Source of the DNA: Clostridia bacterium
Lineage (GTDB): Bacteria > Bacillota > Clostridia > TANB77 > CAG-508
DNA length: 53,624 nucleotides
Direction: 5' to 3'
NCBI GenBank assembly: GCA_017528375.1
Contig: JAFXOY010000125.1
Span: forward strand, 1 to 53,624
The notes below the pieces were generated by a model, which worked only from the letters and a program-made list of their open reading frames with translations, was not told the origin of the DNA and did no database searches. The position numbers were made by a program, and so were the translations under genes. Positions within the stretch are counted from its first letter, which is position 1. Every line of letters begins with the position of its first letter. Of the stretch, positions 35,275 to 44,778 are shown piece by piece.

Positions 35275-37596
35275 TTGAAATTATTAGATAAATTATTAAA
35301 AAAGCTTAAAACAGATCGTAACACATTTTTCACATTCATATTAACATTAATAACTATATATTTAGTTGTAGATAGATTTGTAGACTTGTTAATCATGATA
35401 TTCACAGGAATACCATCAAGCTACTGGAACCCTATACAATACACATTAGCATTTGCATGTCCTGTATTCGCGTTCCTATTTTCATGTAGTTCAAAGTTTG
35501 TTAAGTCACAAGAAATGAAAGTATCGTTCCTTTATACATACATTGTAGCACTTTACATTTTAGTAGTATCGATGTTCACTCAATGGATAAATGCTGCTGG
35601 ATGGATGGCATTACTTTCACTTCCACAGTATCCAATACTAGCAACAGAATTTAGTTATTTGATTAAACCTGCTTTCTGTTGGATAGCTTTATACATACCT
35701 TTAACAACATTCTACCTAATATTCAAATGGATATATACAGATATTAATGATAGTAGATTAATGCTAGAAGGTATTTACGAATATAAAGGAATTAGTTTGG
35801 CTCCTAAAAGTACAACAACAGGTCCAAACACTTGTGAAATTTCTTTAGGAACTGACTACAGAAACGGTAAGAGTGTAAAAATATCAGAAAAGAAACGTTT
35901 TGAATCAATGCTTGTCGTAGGTGTTTCTGGTTCAGGAAAAACATCATTAATATTTGAACCTATGATAGCAAAAGACATTGACAAAAAATATCAATATAGA
36001 GAAACAGCAAAAGAATTAGCATTTGTTACTTTAAAAACAGGAATTGCTAATTTGACTTGCCCATATGATAATGATTATATAAACAATAACTTTAACCTAA
36101 ATATGATTAAACCAAAAGAATCAAAAGTTAAAATATTCCAATCATATATGAAGAAAATGATTTACAATATTTCTTCAAGTGGTGTTGTATTTAGAAACTT
36201 AGGTTTAACTTACATATCACCTGATTTTGAATCAACTTCTCATATATTAGATATTGCAAAAGCATATAAAGTAAATGTAAATTTGGTTGATCCAAAAAAT
36301 CCAGATTCACCAGGTTTAAACCCATTTGCTTATGATGACCCAATGCAAACAGCAGTAGCAATATCAACAGTTCTAAAAGGATTATACAATACAAGTTCTC
36401 CAGACACAGAACTTGCATATAGAGAGAACTTTTCTTCACAAGCTATTGAAAACTTAGCTATATTATTAAAAGAAATGTATCCAAGAATGCATGATGGAGA
36501 ATTACCTACATTAGAAGATATGCTTAGTATGTTAAATGATTTCCAACTTGTTGAATACATGTGTAATGAATTAAAGAAAGATGCTGAACTTGCAAAAAAA
36601 TATTCAGTATTACTTGCATACTTTAAAAAGAACTTTTACAGAAATGGTTCTGGTAGAAAAGATGCTGAAAAATTCATACACTCAGCAAGCAGTCAATTGG
36701 ATTCATTACTAAGATATCCAGGTATTAGAAATATTTTATGTAATAGAACAAATAATATTAATTTTGATAATGCATTAGCAAACGGTGATGTTACTTTAAT
36801 GTGTACAAGACGTGGAGATTTAGGAGCAGCAATGCATAAAGCATTTGGATTATTCTTTATATTATCAATGCAATATGCAGTATTAAGAAGACCAGGAAAT
36901 GAAAACACTCGTATTCCTCACTTCTTATATATTGATGAATTCCCAGACTTCATATGTTCTCAAACAGAAGCAATATTCACTATGTATAGAAAATATAGAG
37001 TTGGTACAGTTGTTTCAACACAAACTTTAGATCAATTAAATGTTGAGAATAAGAAATATAGAAATACTATTATTGCTAACTGTGCTAATAAGATTGTATT
37101 TGGTAATAATACTCCTGAGGATAATGAATGGTGGAGTCAAGAGCTTGGTCAAGAGAAAAAATGGGTATTTAATAATACTTATGATACAGAAAAAGGAAAA
37201 TATTCTAGCAATCTTGGTAATATTAAATTCACTCCTGAAACCCGTTACAAACCAGGAAAAATTCAATCAACAGGTTTCAAACAATGTTTATATAAAATTG
37301 CTGGTGATAACGGAAAATATATCAACGGTATCTGTGTTCTAAATTTCGTAGATGCAAAATACAAAGAAAAACACAGTGTTAAAAAATTCAACTTCACCAA
37401 ATTCTCAAATGGCAATTTAGATGAAGAAACATCTAATAAACCAGGAAAGAAAAAGCAAATACTTAATAGTTTTTCGGAAGATGATAATACAGATAATGAA
37501 TTAGATCCTATAAGAACGGATTTTACAGATTCAGTATTTGAGAAAGAATCTGAGGAAGCAATTGTAAAAAACAATTTAAATGTAAATAATAATTAA
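35275..37596 (+). CDS. Orphan VirD4/TraG-like coupling ATPase
   Basis: About 773 aa. TTG 35275 is preferred because GGTG stands 6 nt upstream; an in-frame TTG also lies at 35257. Four membrane helices occupy about residues 17-155. The ATPase domain has Walker A VGVSGSGKTS (about 215-224), LVDPKNPDSPGLNPF, Walker B FLYIDEFPDF and VVSTQTLDQL, the TraG/TraD/VirD4 pattern with a TraM-recognition-like C-terminal half. A Glu/Asn/Asp-rich tail follows. Coupling proteins hand DNA or protein substrates to type IV secretion channels, yet no relaxase or channel gene lies here. It is convergent with a replication-relaxation-like gene. It could be a domesticated conjugation remnant or part of a separate process. 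Confidence 0.87.
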   Translation: MKLLDKLLKKLKTDRNTFFTFILTLITIYLVVDRFVDLLIMIFTGIPSSYWNPIQYTLAFACPVFAFLFSCSSKFVKSQEMKVSFLYTYIVALYILVVSMFTQWINAAGWMALLSLPQYPILATEFSYLIKPAFCWIALYIPLTTFYLIFKWIYTDINDSRLMLEGIYEYKGISLAPKSTTTGPNTCEISLGTDYRNGKSVKISEKKRFESMLVVGVSGSGKTSLIFEPMIAKDIDKKYQYRETAKELAFVTLKTGIANLTCPYDNDYINNNFNLNMIKPKESKVKIFQSYMKKMIYNISSSGVVFRNLGLTYISPDFESTSHILDIAKAYKVNVNLVDPKNPDSPGLNPFAYDDPMQTAVAISTVLKGLYNTSSPDTELAYRENFSSQAIENLAILLKEMYPRMHDGELPTLEDMLSMLNDFQLVEYMCNELKKDAELAKKYSVLLAYFKKNFYRNGSGRKDAEKFIHSASSQLDSLLRYPGIRNILCNRTNNINFDNALANGDVTLMCTRRGDLGAAMHKAFGLFFILSMQYAVLRRPGNENTRIPHFLYIDEFPDFICSQTEAIFTMYRKYRVGTVVSTQTLDQLNVENKKYRNTIIANCANKIVFGNNTPEDNEWWSQELGQEKKWVFNNTYDTEKGKYSSNLGNIKFTPETRYKPGKIQSTGFKQCLYKIAGDNGKYINGICVLNFVDAKYKEKHSVKKFNFTKFSNGNLDEETSNKPGKKKQILNSFSEDDNTDNELDPIRTDFTDSVFEKESEEAIVKNNLNVNNN

Positions 37597-37597
37597 A

Positions 37598-37637
37598 TAA
37601 AAAAATAAACCATAAATAATTATGGTTTATTTTTTTA
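37598..37637. terminator. Bidirectional terminator between the VirD4-like and Replic_Relax-like genes
   Basis: AAATAAACCATAA/TTATGGTTTATTT stem with A and T tracts on both sides, between convergent genes. Confidence 0.9.
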
Positions 37638-37638
37638 T

Positions 37639-38580
37639 TTACATTCCTAATAACTTAACTTGCACATTCTCCATCTTATACTTACCACTCTTCTCATCAA
37701 TCTTAAATCCAACCAAAGTCTTATCCAAACTTTCCTCATTTTGACGTAAATCAGTAGTAAAATATAATTTAATTTTATCTATTTCAAGTTTATTAACAAC
37801 AATTTCTTTAAATGTTTCAGCAATATGTTTATCATCTTCGCATATAATAATCAATTGTGGAAGGCTGTGGAATCCTGAATCACCTGGAACAAAGTTATCA
37901 TAAAAATCTTTGTATAATCTCATTTTATCAACTAACTTTTTCTTCCAATCATCTTCTCTTCTTATAACTTCAAATACGAAGTCAATTGATTTAGAAGCTT
38001 TTGTTAATTTGATACTTCCACCTGTTGCTTTAAATGTTTTACCAGCGACTTTAGCTGTTAAGCTTGGCTTTGCAACATAGCTTTCAAAAGCTTTTACTTT
38101 TCTTAAATATGCAATAATTGTTTGGTTTCCAGCTAAACGTTTCTTAATCATTGGAACTGGCTTAGCATTATCACTAGGTTGCCATTTACACTCTTTTTCT
38201 CTTGATGTTAATAAATATTTACCCATTTTTTCCATACAATAAATTCTGTAAATACCTTTTCCATCCTCAGAATTAAAATAGTATCTTGTTAATATTTTAG
38301 AACGAACTAATTGATCTAATTTATTATTTAACTTATCTTGAGATTTTACATCAATTCCCTTCCACTCAAGTAATTGGAATAATTGTCTTGAAGTAATAAA
38401 CTCGAATTCATTAACTAAATCAATAATTTCAAAATGAATATCATTAATATGTCCAATATTAATCTTATGTACAATTTGATTCATTGAAACATACCCATCT
38501 TTACCATCAAAAGTTTTAATTTCCCCTTCTCTAATAGCAAAAGGTGATACTGTTGCCTTAATTTCATTATCGTTTACCAT
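37639..38580 (-). CDS. Replication-relaxation-like protein (winged-helix, plasmid-type)
   Basis: 313 aa. Residues ~45-125 look like a winged helix (IIDLVNEFEFITSRQLFQLL then SKILTRYYFNSEDGKGIYRI). A nuclease-like half follows (SIDFVFEVIRREDDWKKKL, LPQLIIICEDDKHIAETF). This is the layout of the replication-relaxation (MobC-like accessory) proteins of Gram-positive plasmids and ICEs; I cannot confirm the family without a profile search. The start follows TAGGAGG. It sits tail-to-tail with the VirD4-like ATPase, and both keep full-length frames. That pairing suggests a conserved module, not random debris. Confidence 0.7.
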   Translation of the reverse strand: MVNDNEIKATVSPFAIREGEIKTFDGKDGYVSMNQIVHKINIGHINDIHFEIIDLVNEFEFITSRQLFQLLEWKGIDVKSQDKLNNKLDQLVRSKILTRYYFNSEDGKGIYRIYCMEKMGKYLLTSREKECKWQPSDNAKPVPMIKKRLAGNQTIIAYLRKVKAFESYVAKPSLTAKVAGKTFKATGGSIKLTKASKSIDFVFEVIRREDDWKKKLVDKMRLYKDFYDNFVPGDSGFHSLPQLIIICEDDKHIAETFKEIVVNKLEIDKIKLYFTTDLRQNEESLDKTLVGFKIDEKSGKYKMENVQVKLLGM

Positions 38581-38613
38581 TTTTATAAACCTCCTAAAAT
38601 TTTAATTAAAATT

Positions 38614-39417
38614 TTACACAAATAATAACTTAATTTTTTTCTTATCAGGAATTATTTTCTTAATGTAAACATCCACGTTTTGACCATATTCAATTCCTTC
38701 TTTGTATTCTGCCATACCAACTAGATTTGGTTTTAACTCAACAAAAATACCATTTTTAGACTTTTCAGTTTCTCTAGCAATTCCAGTAACTGTTTCACCT
38801 TCTGAAAAATCTTTAACATTTTCTTCCCATGTTCCTAAAAGCTCTTTGTAAGTCAAAATAACCCTCTCTAGCTTTCTGTCAATACATTTTATCATAACAT
38901 TAATCTTTTGTCCAATTTTTAATCTCTCGGCTGGTGTTTTTATTCTAGCAATTGAAATATCTTCAATATGTAACAAGCCTACAATTCCTCCACCAATTTC
39001 CACAAAAACCCCATAAGGTTGCATACTTTTAACAATTCCATTAACAACCATGCCTTCTTGCAAATCATTTGTAATCCAATTTAAAGCATCTTCTCCAACT
39101 GCTCTCCTTGATAAAATGAAATTGTTTCTTGAATCAACATCCTTTACTTTAAATTGAACATATTTATTAACCTTACTCATGCAAATATTAGGCTTTGGGA
39201 AACCTGTTTCATCAACATTAACAGCTTCAACTTCCTCTCTAGGAATTACACCTGTAATATCATTTCCTAAATCAACATATAAATTATAATTTGAATCACA
39301 TTTGTTAACCTTAGCTTGCAAAATTTCTCCGGTTGAAATGGCATTATTTAAATATTCCTTAGTAATATCAAAATTGCTTATATTCCAACCTTCTGGCATA
39401 AATCTTTGGTATTCCAT
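38614..39417 (-). CDS. S1-domain RNA-binding protein (ribosomal S1-like)
   Basis: 267 aa with three S1-type OB folds. The first covers about residues 30-105 (LQAKVNKCDSNYNLYVDLG). The second, the most canonical, covers about 118-190 (GMVVNGIVKSMQPYGVFVEI, GLLHIEDIS). The third covers about 205-265. Clostridia commonly carry short S1-like proteins of this type that may bind mRNA or ribosomes. ATG 39417 follows AGAGGTG. It lies downstream of rluB with a ~50-nt gap. The exact RNA target is unknown. Confidence 0.85.
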   Translation of the reverse strand: MEYQRFMPEGWNISNFDITKEYLNNAISTGEILQAKVNKCDSNYNLYVDLGNDITGVIPREEVEAVNVDETGFPKPNICMSKVNKYVQFKVKDVDSRNNFILSRRAVGEDALNWITNDLQEGMVVNGIVKSMQPYGVFVEIGGGIVGLLHIEDISIARIKTPAERLKIGQKINVMIKCIDRKLERVILTYKELLGTWEENVKDFSEGETVTGIARETEKSKNGIFVELKPNLVGMAEYKEGIEYGQNVDVYIKKIIPDKKKIKLLFV

Positions 39418-39470
39418 TGGTACACCTCTTTTTCTTCAGTTTTCTTCATTATATAATTAATATATTTTTT

Positions 39471-40193
39471 TTACAATAGGAAGAAAGAATTTTTTTCCGC
39501 TTCTGTTAAATATCTCCAATTTCCTAATTTTAAATCTTTTACATCAATATTACCGATTTTGGCTCTATGCAAAGCAATTACGCCTTTATCAATTGCTGCA
39601 CACATTTTTCTTACTTCCCTATTCTTGCCTTCATGAATAGTTATTTGAATTCTAGAAATATTTTTTTCAGAATCTGTTTTTAATATTTTAACCTTAGCTT
39701 TACCAGAAACATAATCCTCAATTTCTACACCTTGTTCTAGTTTTTGCACATCTTCTTTTGTTACAATTCCCCTTACAGTTGCATTATAAGTTTTCTCTAT
39801 TTCATTTTTAGGATGAGTAACCTTATATACAAAATCTCCATCATTTGTAAGTATAATAGCTCCTGAAGTATACATATCTAATCTCCCAACAGGAACTAGT
39901 CCGCTCCCTGCACCTTTTACCAAATCCATAACTGTAGGTCTTCCGAATTGTTCTTTAACTGTTGTTACATATCCAATTGGTTTATTTAGTAAAATATAGA
40001 TATGTTTATCCACAGGTTTTACACATTTACCAATACATATAACTTCGTCAACTCCAGGAATTACTTTTGTTCCTAACTCTGTTATAACTTTTCCATTAAC
40101 ACTAACTTTTCCTTCTACAATAAGCTGTTCTGCGGCCCTTCTTGAACATACACCACTATTTGCAAGAAATTTCTGTAATCTGACTTCCTCCAT
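39471..40193 (-). CDS. rluB: RsuA/RluB-family pseudouridine synthase
   Basis: 240 aa. An N-terminal S4 RNA-binding domain (VRLQKFLANSGVCSRRAAEQ) precedes the catalytic domain with GRLDMYTSGAIILTNDG, whose Asp is the active-site nucleophile. The tail has IHEGKNREVRKMC, typical of the RsuA/RluB/E/F branch. RluB modifies U2605 of 23S rRNA; the exact site here is inferred. AGGAGG precedes the start. A double GGGAC-type repeat separates it from the RluD-like gene. Confidence 0.93.
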   Translation of the reverse strand: MEEVRLQKFLANSGVCSRRAAEQLIVEGKVSVNGKVITELGTKVIPGVDEVICIGKCVKPVDKHIYILLNKPIGYVTTVKEQFGRPTVMDLVKGAGSGLVPVGRLDMYTSGAIILTNDGDFVYKVTHPKNEIEKTYNATVRGIVTKEDVQKLEQGVEIEDYVSGKAKVKILKTDSEKNISRIQITIHEGKNREVRKMCAAIDKGVIALHRAKIGNIDVKDLKLGNWRYLTEAEKNSFFLL

Positions 40194-40210
40194 ATTTCCT
40201 CCTTGTCCTT

Positions 40211-40297
40211 TGGGGACGGTTTTATATTAAATAATGTCCTAACCCGTCCCCCGTTGTGCAAAATGCACAGCGGGGACGCGTCCCTAATTGTGCAATT
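40211..40297. repeat. Double GGGAC palindromic repeat (flavour A, copy 4, plus a half unit)
   Basis: TGGGGACGG and AACCCGTCCCCCGTTGTGCA are followed by AATGCACAGCGGGGACGCG and TCCCTAATTGTGCAATTGC. The right end encodes the last codons (Gln-Leu-His-Asn) and the TAG stop of the RluD-family gene. The left end abuts the rluB ribosome binding region. Confidence 0.87.
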
Positions 40298-41195
40298 GCT
40301 TTAATACATTCTCAAACTCTTCAGGTAGTTCACTTTCTAAATGCATTTCTTTGCCTGTAATAGGGTGTTTGAAATCCAAACTCTTAGCATGTAATAGTTG
40401 GCCTTTAACACCAAATTCATTCTTTCCGTTTGAATATACCTCATCCCCCACCACAGGATGTCCAATTTCACTTAAATGTACTCTTATTTGATGTGTTCTT
40501 CCTGTATCAATTTTTACTTCTAACAAAGTATATTTATTGAATCTTTCTAAAACCTTAAAATGAGTTATAGCTTCTTTACCGTTTTTTGCAACTGCCATTT
40601 TCTTTCTGTCTTTTGTACTTCTTGCTATTGGCATATTTATAGTAGCCTCGTTTTCACTAACCACACCTCTTACTAAAGCATAATAAACCTTTTTTACTTG
40701 CCTATCTTTTATCTGATTACTCATATTTAAATGAGCTACATCATTTTTTGCAATAATTAGAAGTCCAGAAGTATCTTTATCCAATCTATGTACAATTCCT
40801 GGCCTAATTTCTCCTCCAATACCTGATAAACTATCTTTGCAAATAGCCATTATTGCATTAACTAAAGTTCCATCCCAGTTACCATTAGCTGGATGAACAA
40901 CCAATCCCTTTGGTTTATTAACAACAATTATATCCTTGTCTTCATAAACGACTTCTAAAGGTATATCTTGTGCCTTTAAATCTAATTGCTTAGCCTCAGG
41001 AACAATTACACTAATTTCATCATTTTCCTGCACTTTATAAGAAACCTTTTGTGTTTTTCCATTTACAGAAATATTTCCTTCTTCAATTAGTTTTTTCACC
41101 ATAGTTCTAGATAAACTATTTATATTATCAGCAACATATGCATCTAATCTTACTCCAACATTTTCTGAATTAACAATTAACTTTTCTTTTTCCAT
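40284..41195 (-). CDS. rluD: RluA/RluD-family pseudouridine synthase
   Basis: 303 aa. An S4 domain (about residues 10-70) is followed by the RluA catalytic domain with HRLDKDTSGLLIIAKN (active-site Asp), GRTHQIRVHLSEIGHPVVGD and the family C-terminus. It converts uridines of 23S rRNA to pseudouridine; RluD versus RluA specificity is not resolved. Its start overlaps the lspA stop by 19 nt, so the two are translationally coupled, a common Firmicute arrangement. Its last four residues and stop codon lie in an intergenic repeat. Confidence 0.93.
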   Translation of the reverse strand: MEKEKLIVNSENVGVRLDAYVADNINSLSRTMVKKLIEEGNISVNGKTQKVSYKVQENDEISVIVPEAKQLDLKAQDIPLEVVYEDKDIIVVNKPKGLVVHPANGNWDGTLVNAIMAICKDSLSGIGGEIRPGIVHRLDKDTSGLLIIAKNDVAHLNMSNQIKDRQVKKVYYALVRGVVSENEATINMPIARSTKDRKKMAVAKNGKEAITHFKVLERFNKYTLLEVKIDTGRTHQIRVHLSEIGHPVVGDEVYSNGKNEFGVKGQLLHAKSLDFKHPITGKEMHLESELPEEFENVLKQLHN

Positions 41196-41659
41196 TCTTT
41201 ATCTCCTTTAAAAATCATACAACATGCTAATCCAATTATTCCTACAACAATATAAATATCTGCGATATTGAAAATAGCAAAATTAATAAAATCATTTACA
41301 TTAATAAAATCAACAACAAATCCACGAAATACTCTATCTAATAAATTGCTTATTCCTCCTGCAATTACCATTATAAAAAATATTCTACTTAACCAATTAA
41401 AGTCTTTGCGATTTCTCTCAAAATAAAATATCAATCCACAAATCATCAACAAATTAACTATTATAAAAACTGGAACATGACCACTACCAAAACTAAAAGC
41501 CACTCCTTTATTTTCACAATATGAAAATCTTAAAATATCCTTTATAACAACAATTGAATCATCTTTTATATTATTAATTACAAGCATTTTTGTAACCTGA
41601 TCTAAACCAACTAAAATTGCTGACCATAAATACACACAAACTCTTTTAACCTTATCCAT
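41177..41659 (-). CDS. lspA: Lipoprotein signal peptidase (signal peptidase II)
   Basis: 160 aa with four membrane helices. The catalytic Asp pair lies in NLLDRVFRGFVVDFI and FNIADIYI, and FSYCENKGVAFSF is the conserved central motif. It cleaves the signal peptide of prolipoproteins after diacylglyceryl transfer; a substrate candidate is the lipoprotein at 31051-31662. It overlaps rluD. A large inverted-repeat element lies upstream, between it and tsf. Confidence 0.96.
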   Translation of the reverse strand: MDKVKRVCVYLWSAILVGLDQVTKMLVINNIKDDSIVVIKDILRFSYCENKGVAFSFGSGHVPVFIIVNLLMICGLIFYFERNRKDFNWLSRIFFIMVIAGGISNLLDRVFRGFVVDFINVNDFINFAIFNIADIYIVVGIIGLACCMIFKGDKEWKKKS

Positions 41660-41715
41660 ATTTCAACCTCATTTTTTCTTCTTAACGTATACCATTTCCT
41701 ATAAAAAGTAGAGTA

Positions 41716-41876
41716 GGCGAAAGTTGGAGATTATGCAAGCAGATTTAATATATTAACATGAAGTGGAGTGCGCAGTTTGGCGCTCCTTATTATCGTCTTT
41801 TTCTCAAATCGTATCGCCAGTAAACGAACGGAATGTTAATATATTAAATCTGCTTGCATAATCTCCAACTTTCGCC
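41716..41876. repeat. 161-bp element with perfect 44-bp inverted arms
   Basis: The left arm 41716-41759 and right arm 41833-41876 are perfect reverse complements over 44 bp (outer ends GGCGAAAGTTGGAG/CTCCAACTTTCGCC). The 73-bp spacer contains its own hairpin GGAGTGCGC/GCGCTCC. It has no ORF and is much longer than any terminator in the window. It lies between tsf (stop 10 nt away) and lspA. No second copy is visible in the window. Confidence 0.93.
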
Positions 41877-41885
41877 GGTTATAAA

Positions 41886-42767
41886 TTACATTTTTATTTG
41901 TTTTGCAACTTCTTCAGCAAAGTTTTCTTCTACTTTTTCGATTCCTTCACCTTTTTCTAATCTTGCAAAATTATTTATTTTAGCACCTTTAGATTCTAAT
42001 AATTTGTTAATTTTCATGTCTGGATCTTTAACAAATTCTTGTTCTAATAAACAAATTTCTCCATAGAATTTATTAATTCTACCTTGAACCATTTTTTCAG
42101 CTATTTCAGCAGGTTTTCCTTCATTCATAGCTTGTGCTTTTAATATTTCCATTTCTTTAGCTACTCTTTCAGGTGTAACTGATTCTCTATTTAAAAATTC
42201 TGGTTTTGCAGCAGCAATTTGTAAACAAATGTCTTTAGCAAGTTCTGGTGTAGCATTTTCCATATCAACTAAAACACCGATTTTTCCTTCACCATGAATA
42301 TAACTTCCTACTATACCATTTGATTCAAATCTTTCAAATCTTCTTATTGACATATTTTCACCAATTGTAGCAATTTTATTAGTTAAAACTTCTTGAACTG
42401 TTTTACCAGCTTCTGCAATTGATTCTTGTCCTAATAATTCTTCTACATTTGCAGGATTTTTTTCAACGATTTGTTTTGCAACATCATTAACAAAAGTTTT
42501 GAATTCTTCATTTTTACCAACGAAATCTGTTTCAGCATTAACTTCAACTACTGCTCCAACTTTTCCATCTTCTGAAACGTAAGCAGCTACTAATCCTTCA
42601 GCTGCAACTCTGCTTGATTTTTTAGCAGCTTTAGCAATTCCTCTTTCACGTAATAATTCAATAGCTTTTTCCATATCTCCATCAGTTTCTGTTAAAACTT
42701 TTTTGCAGTCCATCATACCTGCACCTGTTTTTTCTCTTAAATCTTTAACTTGACTTGCTGTTACCAT
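41886..42767 (-). CDS. tsf: Elongation factor Ts
   Basis: 293 aa. The N-terminal UBA-like domain reads [19 protein letters not shown], the core has [13 protein letters not shown], and the dimerisation region follows. It recycles GDP-bound EF-Tu. It is the second gene after rpsB on the minus strand, the standard pairing, with an intervening hairpin. The pyrH-frr genes that usually follow are absent, and lspA comes next after the inverted-repeat element. Confidence 0.98.
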   Translation of the reverse strand: MVTASQVKDLREKTGAGMMDCKKVLTETDGDMEKAIELLRERGIAKAAKKSSRVAAEGLVAAYVSEDGKVGAVVEVNAETDFVGKNEEFKTFVNDVAKQIVEKNPANVEELLGQESIAEAGKTVQEVLTNKIATIGENMSIRRFERFESNGIVGSYIHGEGKIGVLVDMENATPELAKDICLQIAAAKPEFLNRESVTPERVAKEMEILKAQAMNEGKPAEIAEKMVQGRINKFYGEICLLEQEFVKDPDMKINKLLESKGAKINNFARLEKGEGIEKVEENFAEEVAKQIKM

Positions 42768-42793
42768 TTTTTTATTCCTCCCTTATTTTATTT

Positions 42794-42826
42794 AAAAAAG
42801 AGTAGAGCAAGAAAGCCCCACTCTTT
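42794..42826 (-). terminator. Hairpin between rpsB and tsf (attenuator or leaky terminator)
   Basis: AAAGAGTGGGGC/GCTCTACTCTTT stem with T-run on minus, 17 nt upstream of the tsf ribosome binding site. Partial termination here would lower EF-Ts relative to S2. Confidence 0.75.
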
Positions 42827-42844
42827 CAAAATCATTATTATTTA

Positions 42845-43627
42845 TTATTCTTCAGTTGCTTCTACAACTTCTTCCATGCTTGTTGGTTCTGCAGTTTCTT
42901 CTGTAGCTTCTACTTCTGCATTTGCGCTTGATGCATCAAAAGATTCACCTTGTCTTCCTTCAATAATAGCGTTTGCCATGCAATCAGCAATTAAGCTTAC
43001 AGCACGGATAGCATCATCATTTCCAGGAATTGCATAATCAACATCTTCTGGATTACAGTTTGTATCAACTAAACCTACAACTGGAATGTTTAATTTTCTA
43101 GCTTCTAAAATAGCTATTCTTTCTTTTTTAGGATCTACTACAAATAAAACTCCAGGAATTTCTTTCATTTCTTTAATTCCACCAAGATTTTTTTGTAATT
43201 TTTCCATTTCTTTCTTTAATAGAATAACTTCTTTTTTAGGTAATACATCAAATGTACCATCTTGTTCCATTGTTTCTAATTCATTTAATCTTTGTACTCT
43301 TTTTTCAATTGTTTCAAAGTTTGTTAGCATTCCACCTAACCATCTTTGATTTACATAGTACATACCGCTTTTTTCAGCAGCTTCTTTCATGCAGTCTTGA
43401 GCTTGTTTTTTAGTTCCAACAAATAGAACTGTTTTTCCCTCTTCTGCTTGTGATTTCATGAAGTCATATGCTTCATCTAATTTTTTTGATGTTTTTTGAA
43501 GATCGATAATATGGATACCATTTCTAGCTTGGAATATGTATTCAGCCATTTTAGGATCCCATCTTCTTGTTTGATGTCCAAAGTGAACACCAGCTTCTAG
43601 TAATTGTTTCATTGCAACTACTGCCAT
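42845..43627 (-). CDS. rpsB: 30S ribosomal protein S2
   Basis: 260 aa from ATG 43627 ([19 protein letters not shown]), which has GGGAGGAAATAAAA before it. The in-frame codons upstream belong to the leader. The coiled-coil region and the [21 protein letters not shown] signature are present. A C-terminal acidic extension (about residues 232-260, rich in Glu/Ala/Thr) is longer than in Bacillus. It is in an operon with tsf. Confidence 0.98.
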   Translation of the reverse strand: MAVVAMKQLLEAGVHFGHQTRRWDPKMAEYIFQARNGIHIIDLQKTSKKLDEAYDFMKSQAEEGKTVLFVGTKKQAQDCMKEAAEKSGMYYVNQRWLGGMLTNFETIEKRVQRLNELETMEQDGTFDVLPKKEVILLKKEMEKLQKNLGGIKEMKEIPGVLFVVDPKKERIAILEARKLNIPVVGLVDTNCNPEDVDYAIPGNDDAIRAVSLIADCMANAIIEGRQGESFDASSANAEVEATEETAEPTSMEEVVEATEE

Positions 43628-43752
43628 TTTTATTTCCTCCCTTTTTGTTTTTACCTCCATAAAGCTTCAAACATTTTTCAAAGACTTGTAATTGAAAAAA
43701 TTTTACAAGCACACCTTTTCAAACTAACTCTATGTGCGTTTTAACAGTCACT

Positions 43753-43781
43753 ATTATATCAAAAAATTCAAATTAAATCAA
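43753..43781 (-). promoter_or_regulatory. Promoter of rpsB-tsf
   Basis: TTGATT, 17 nt, TATAAT on minus. The resulting leader of ~115 nt contains AAATTTTTTCAA-type inverted sequences but no recognisable S2-binding structure. Confidence 0.65.
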
Positions 43782-43821
43782 GCTTTTTTATAGCATTTTT
43801 GTAACTTTTTAAGATATTTTT

Positions 43822-44706
43822 TTATCTTAACAACTTGTCTTTTTCAAATCCCTTTCCCCACGTCTCTCTTGCATTGAAAATAACAATAAAAGCTTTATTA
43901 TCTATCTTAGTTGCAATATTTTTTATACGTACAATTTCACTTCTAGACCCAACGCAAAAAAGCATCATCTTATCATTTTCAGTATGCATACCTTTAGCAT
44001 AAATACCAGTACTTCCCCTTTGCACCACAGTTCCTATTAGTTTAGCAATTTCATCTGATTTGTCTGATACAATAAATAAAACTTTAGTGAAATTAACACC
44101 TTCAAATACAATGTCAATCATTTTACCCATTAAAAAAATAGCAATGGCTGAATATAACCCAATTTCAATTTCTTTGAAGATTGCAATACTTAGAATTATT
44201 ATAATTGTATCAACAGTAATTATTAAATCTCCAGATCTAAATCTGTCATTAAAAGAACGTACCACATAAGAAAGTAAATCACTCCCTCCTGTTGAACTAT
44301 TAACCTTTAAAATAATTGCTGTTCCTATTCCCATTATAATTCCACCATAAATGCAAGCTAAAAGTTTATCTGTTGTGGCAGCAGGAAATCTTTCTAAAAT
44401 ATTGATAAATACGGCCAACAAAACAGTTCCGAATACTGATTTAATAAAGAATTTCTTTCCAACTCTAAAAAAAGCAATAATAAATAATGGTAAATTCAGT
44501 ATAATCATTGCAGTTCCAACAGGAACATGAAATAAATAATATGCAATTGTAGATAACCCTGAAAATCCACCTGTAGACAATTTGTTTGGCAACAAGAAAA
44601 AGGCTGTAGAACAAGCCATAATAAATGACCCAACTACAAGCCCTGCACTGGTTATAAACAAACTCTTTATTTCATTTTTCCAAACTACTTTCCACAATTT
44701 AATCAC
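43822..44706 (-). CDS. YitT-family membrane protein (DUF161/DUF2179)
   Basis: 294 aa. Five or six helices occupy the first ~200 residues, with LSTGGFSGLSTIAYYLFH and INSSTGGSDLL-like repeated GGxxGL motifs (YitT hallmark). A cytoplasmic C-terminal DUF2179 domain spans about 205-285. Function is unknown in the family; transport has been proposed. It is on its own, with no partner gene. Confidence 0.9.
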   Translation of the reverse strand: MIKLWKVVWKNEIKSLFITSAGLVVGSFIMACSTAFFLLPNKLSTGGFSGLSTIAYYLFHVPVGTAMIILNLPLFIIAFFRVGKKFFIKSVFGTVLLAVFINILERFPAATTDKLLACIYGGIIMGIGTAIILKVNSSTGGSDLLSYVVRSFNDRFRSGDLIITVDTIIIILSIAIFKEIEIGLYSAIAIFLMGKMIDIVFEGVNFTKVLFIVSDKSDEIAKLIGTVVQRGSTGIYAKGMHTENDKMMLFCVGSRSEIVRIKNIATKIDNKAFIVIFNARETWGKGFEKDKLLR

Positions 44707-44778
44707 CTAATAACAGTTTTACCACAATTAGGTAAGATTATTCATTTACCTGTAAATAGGTCAAAATTTGAGGTCATC

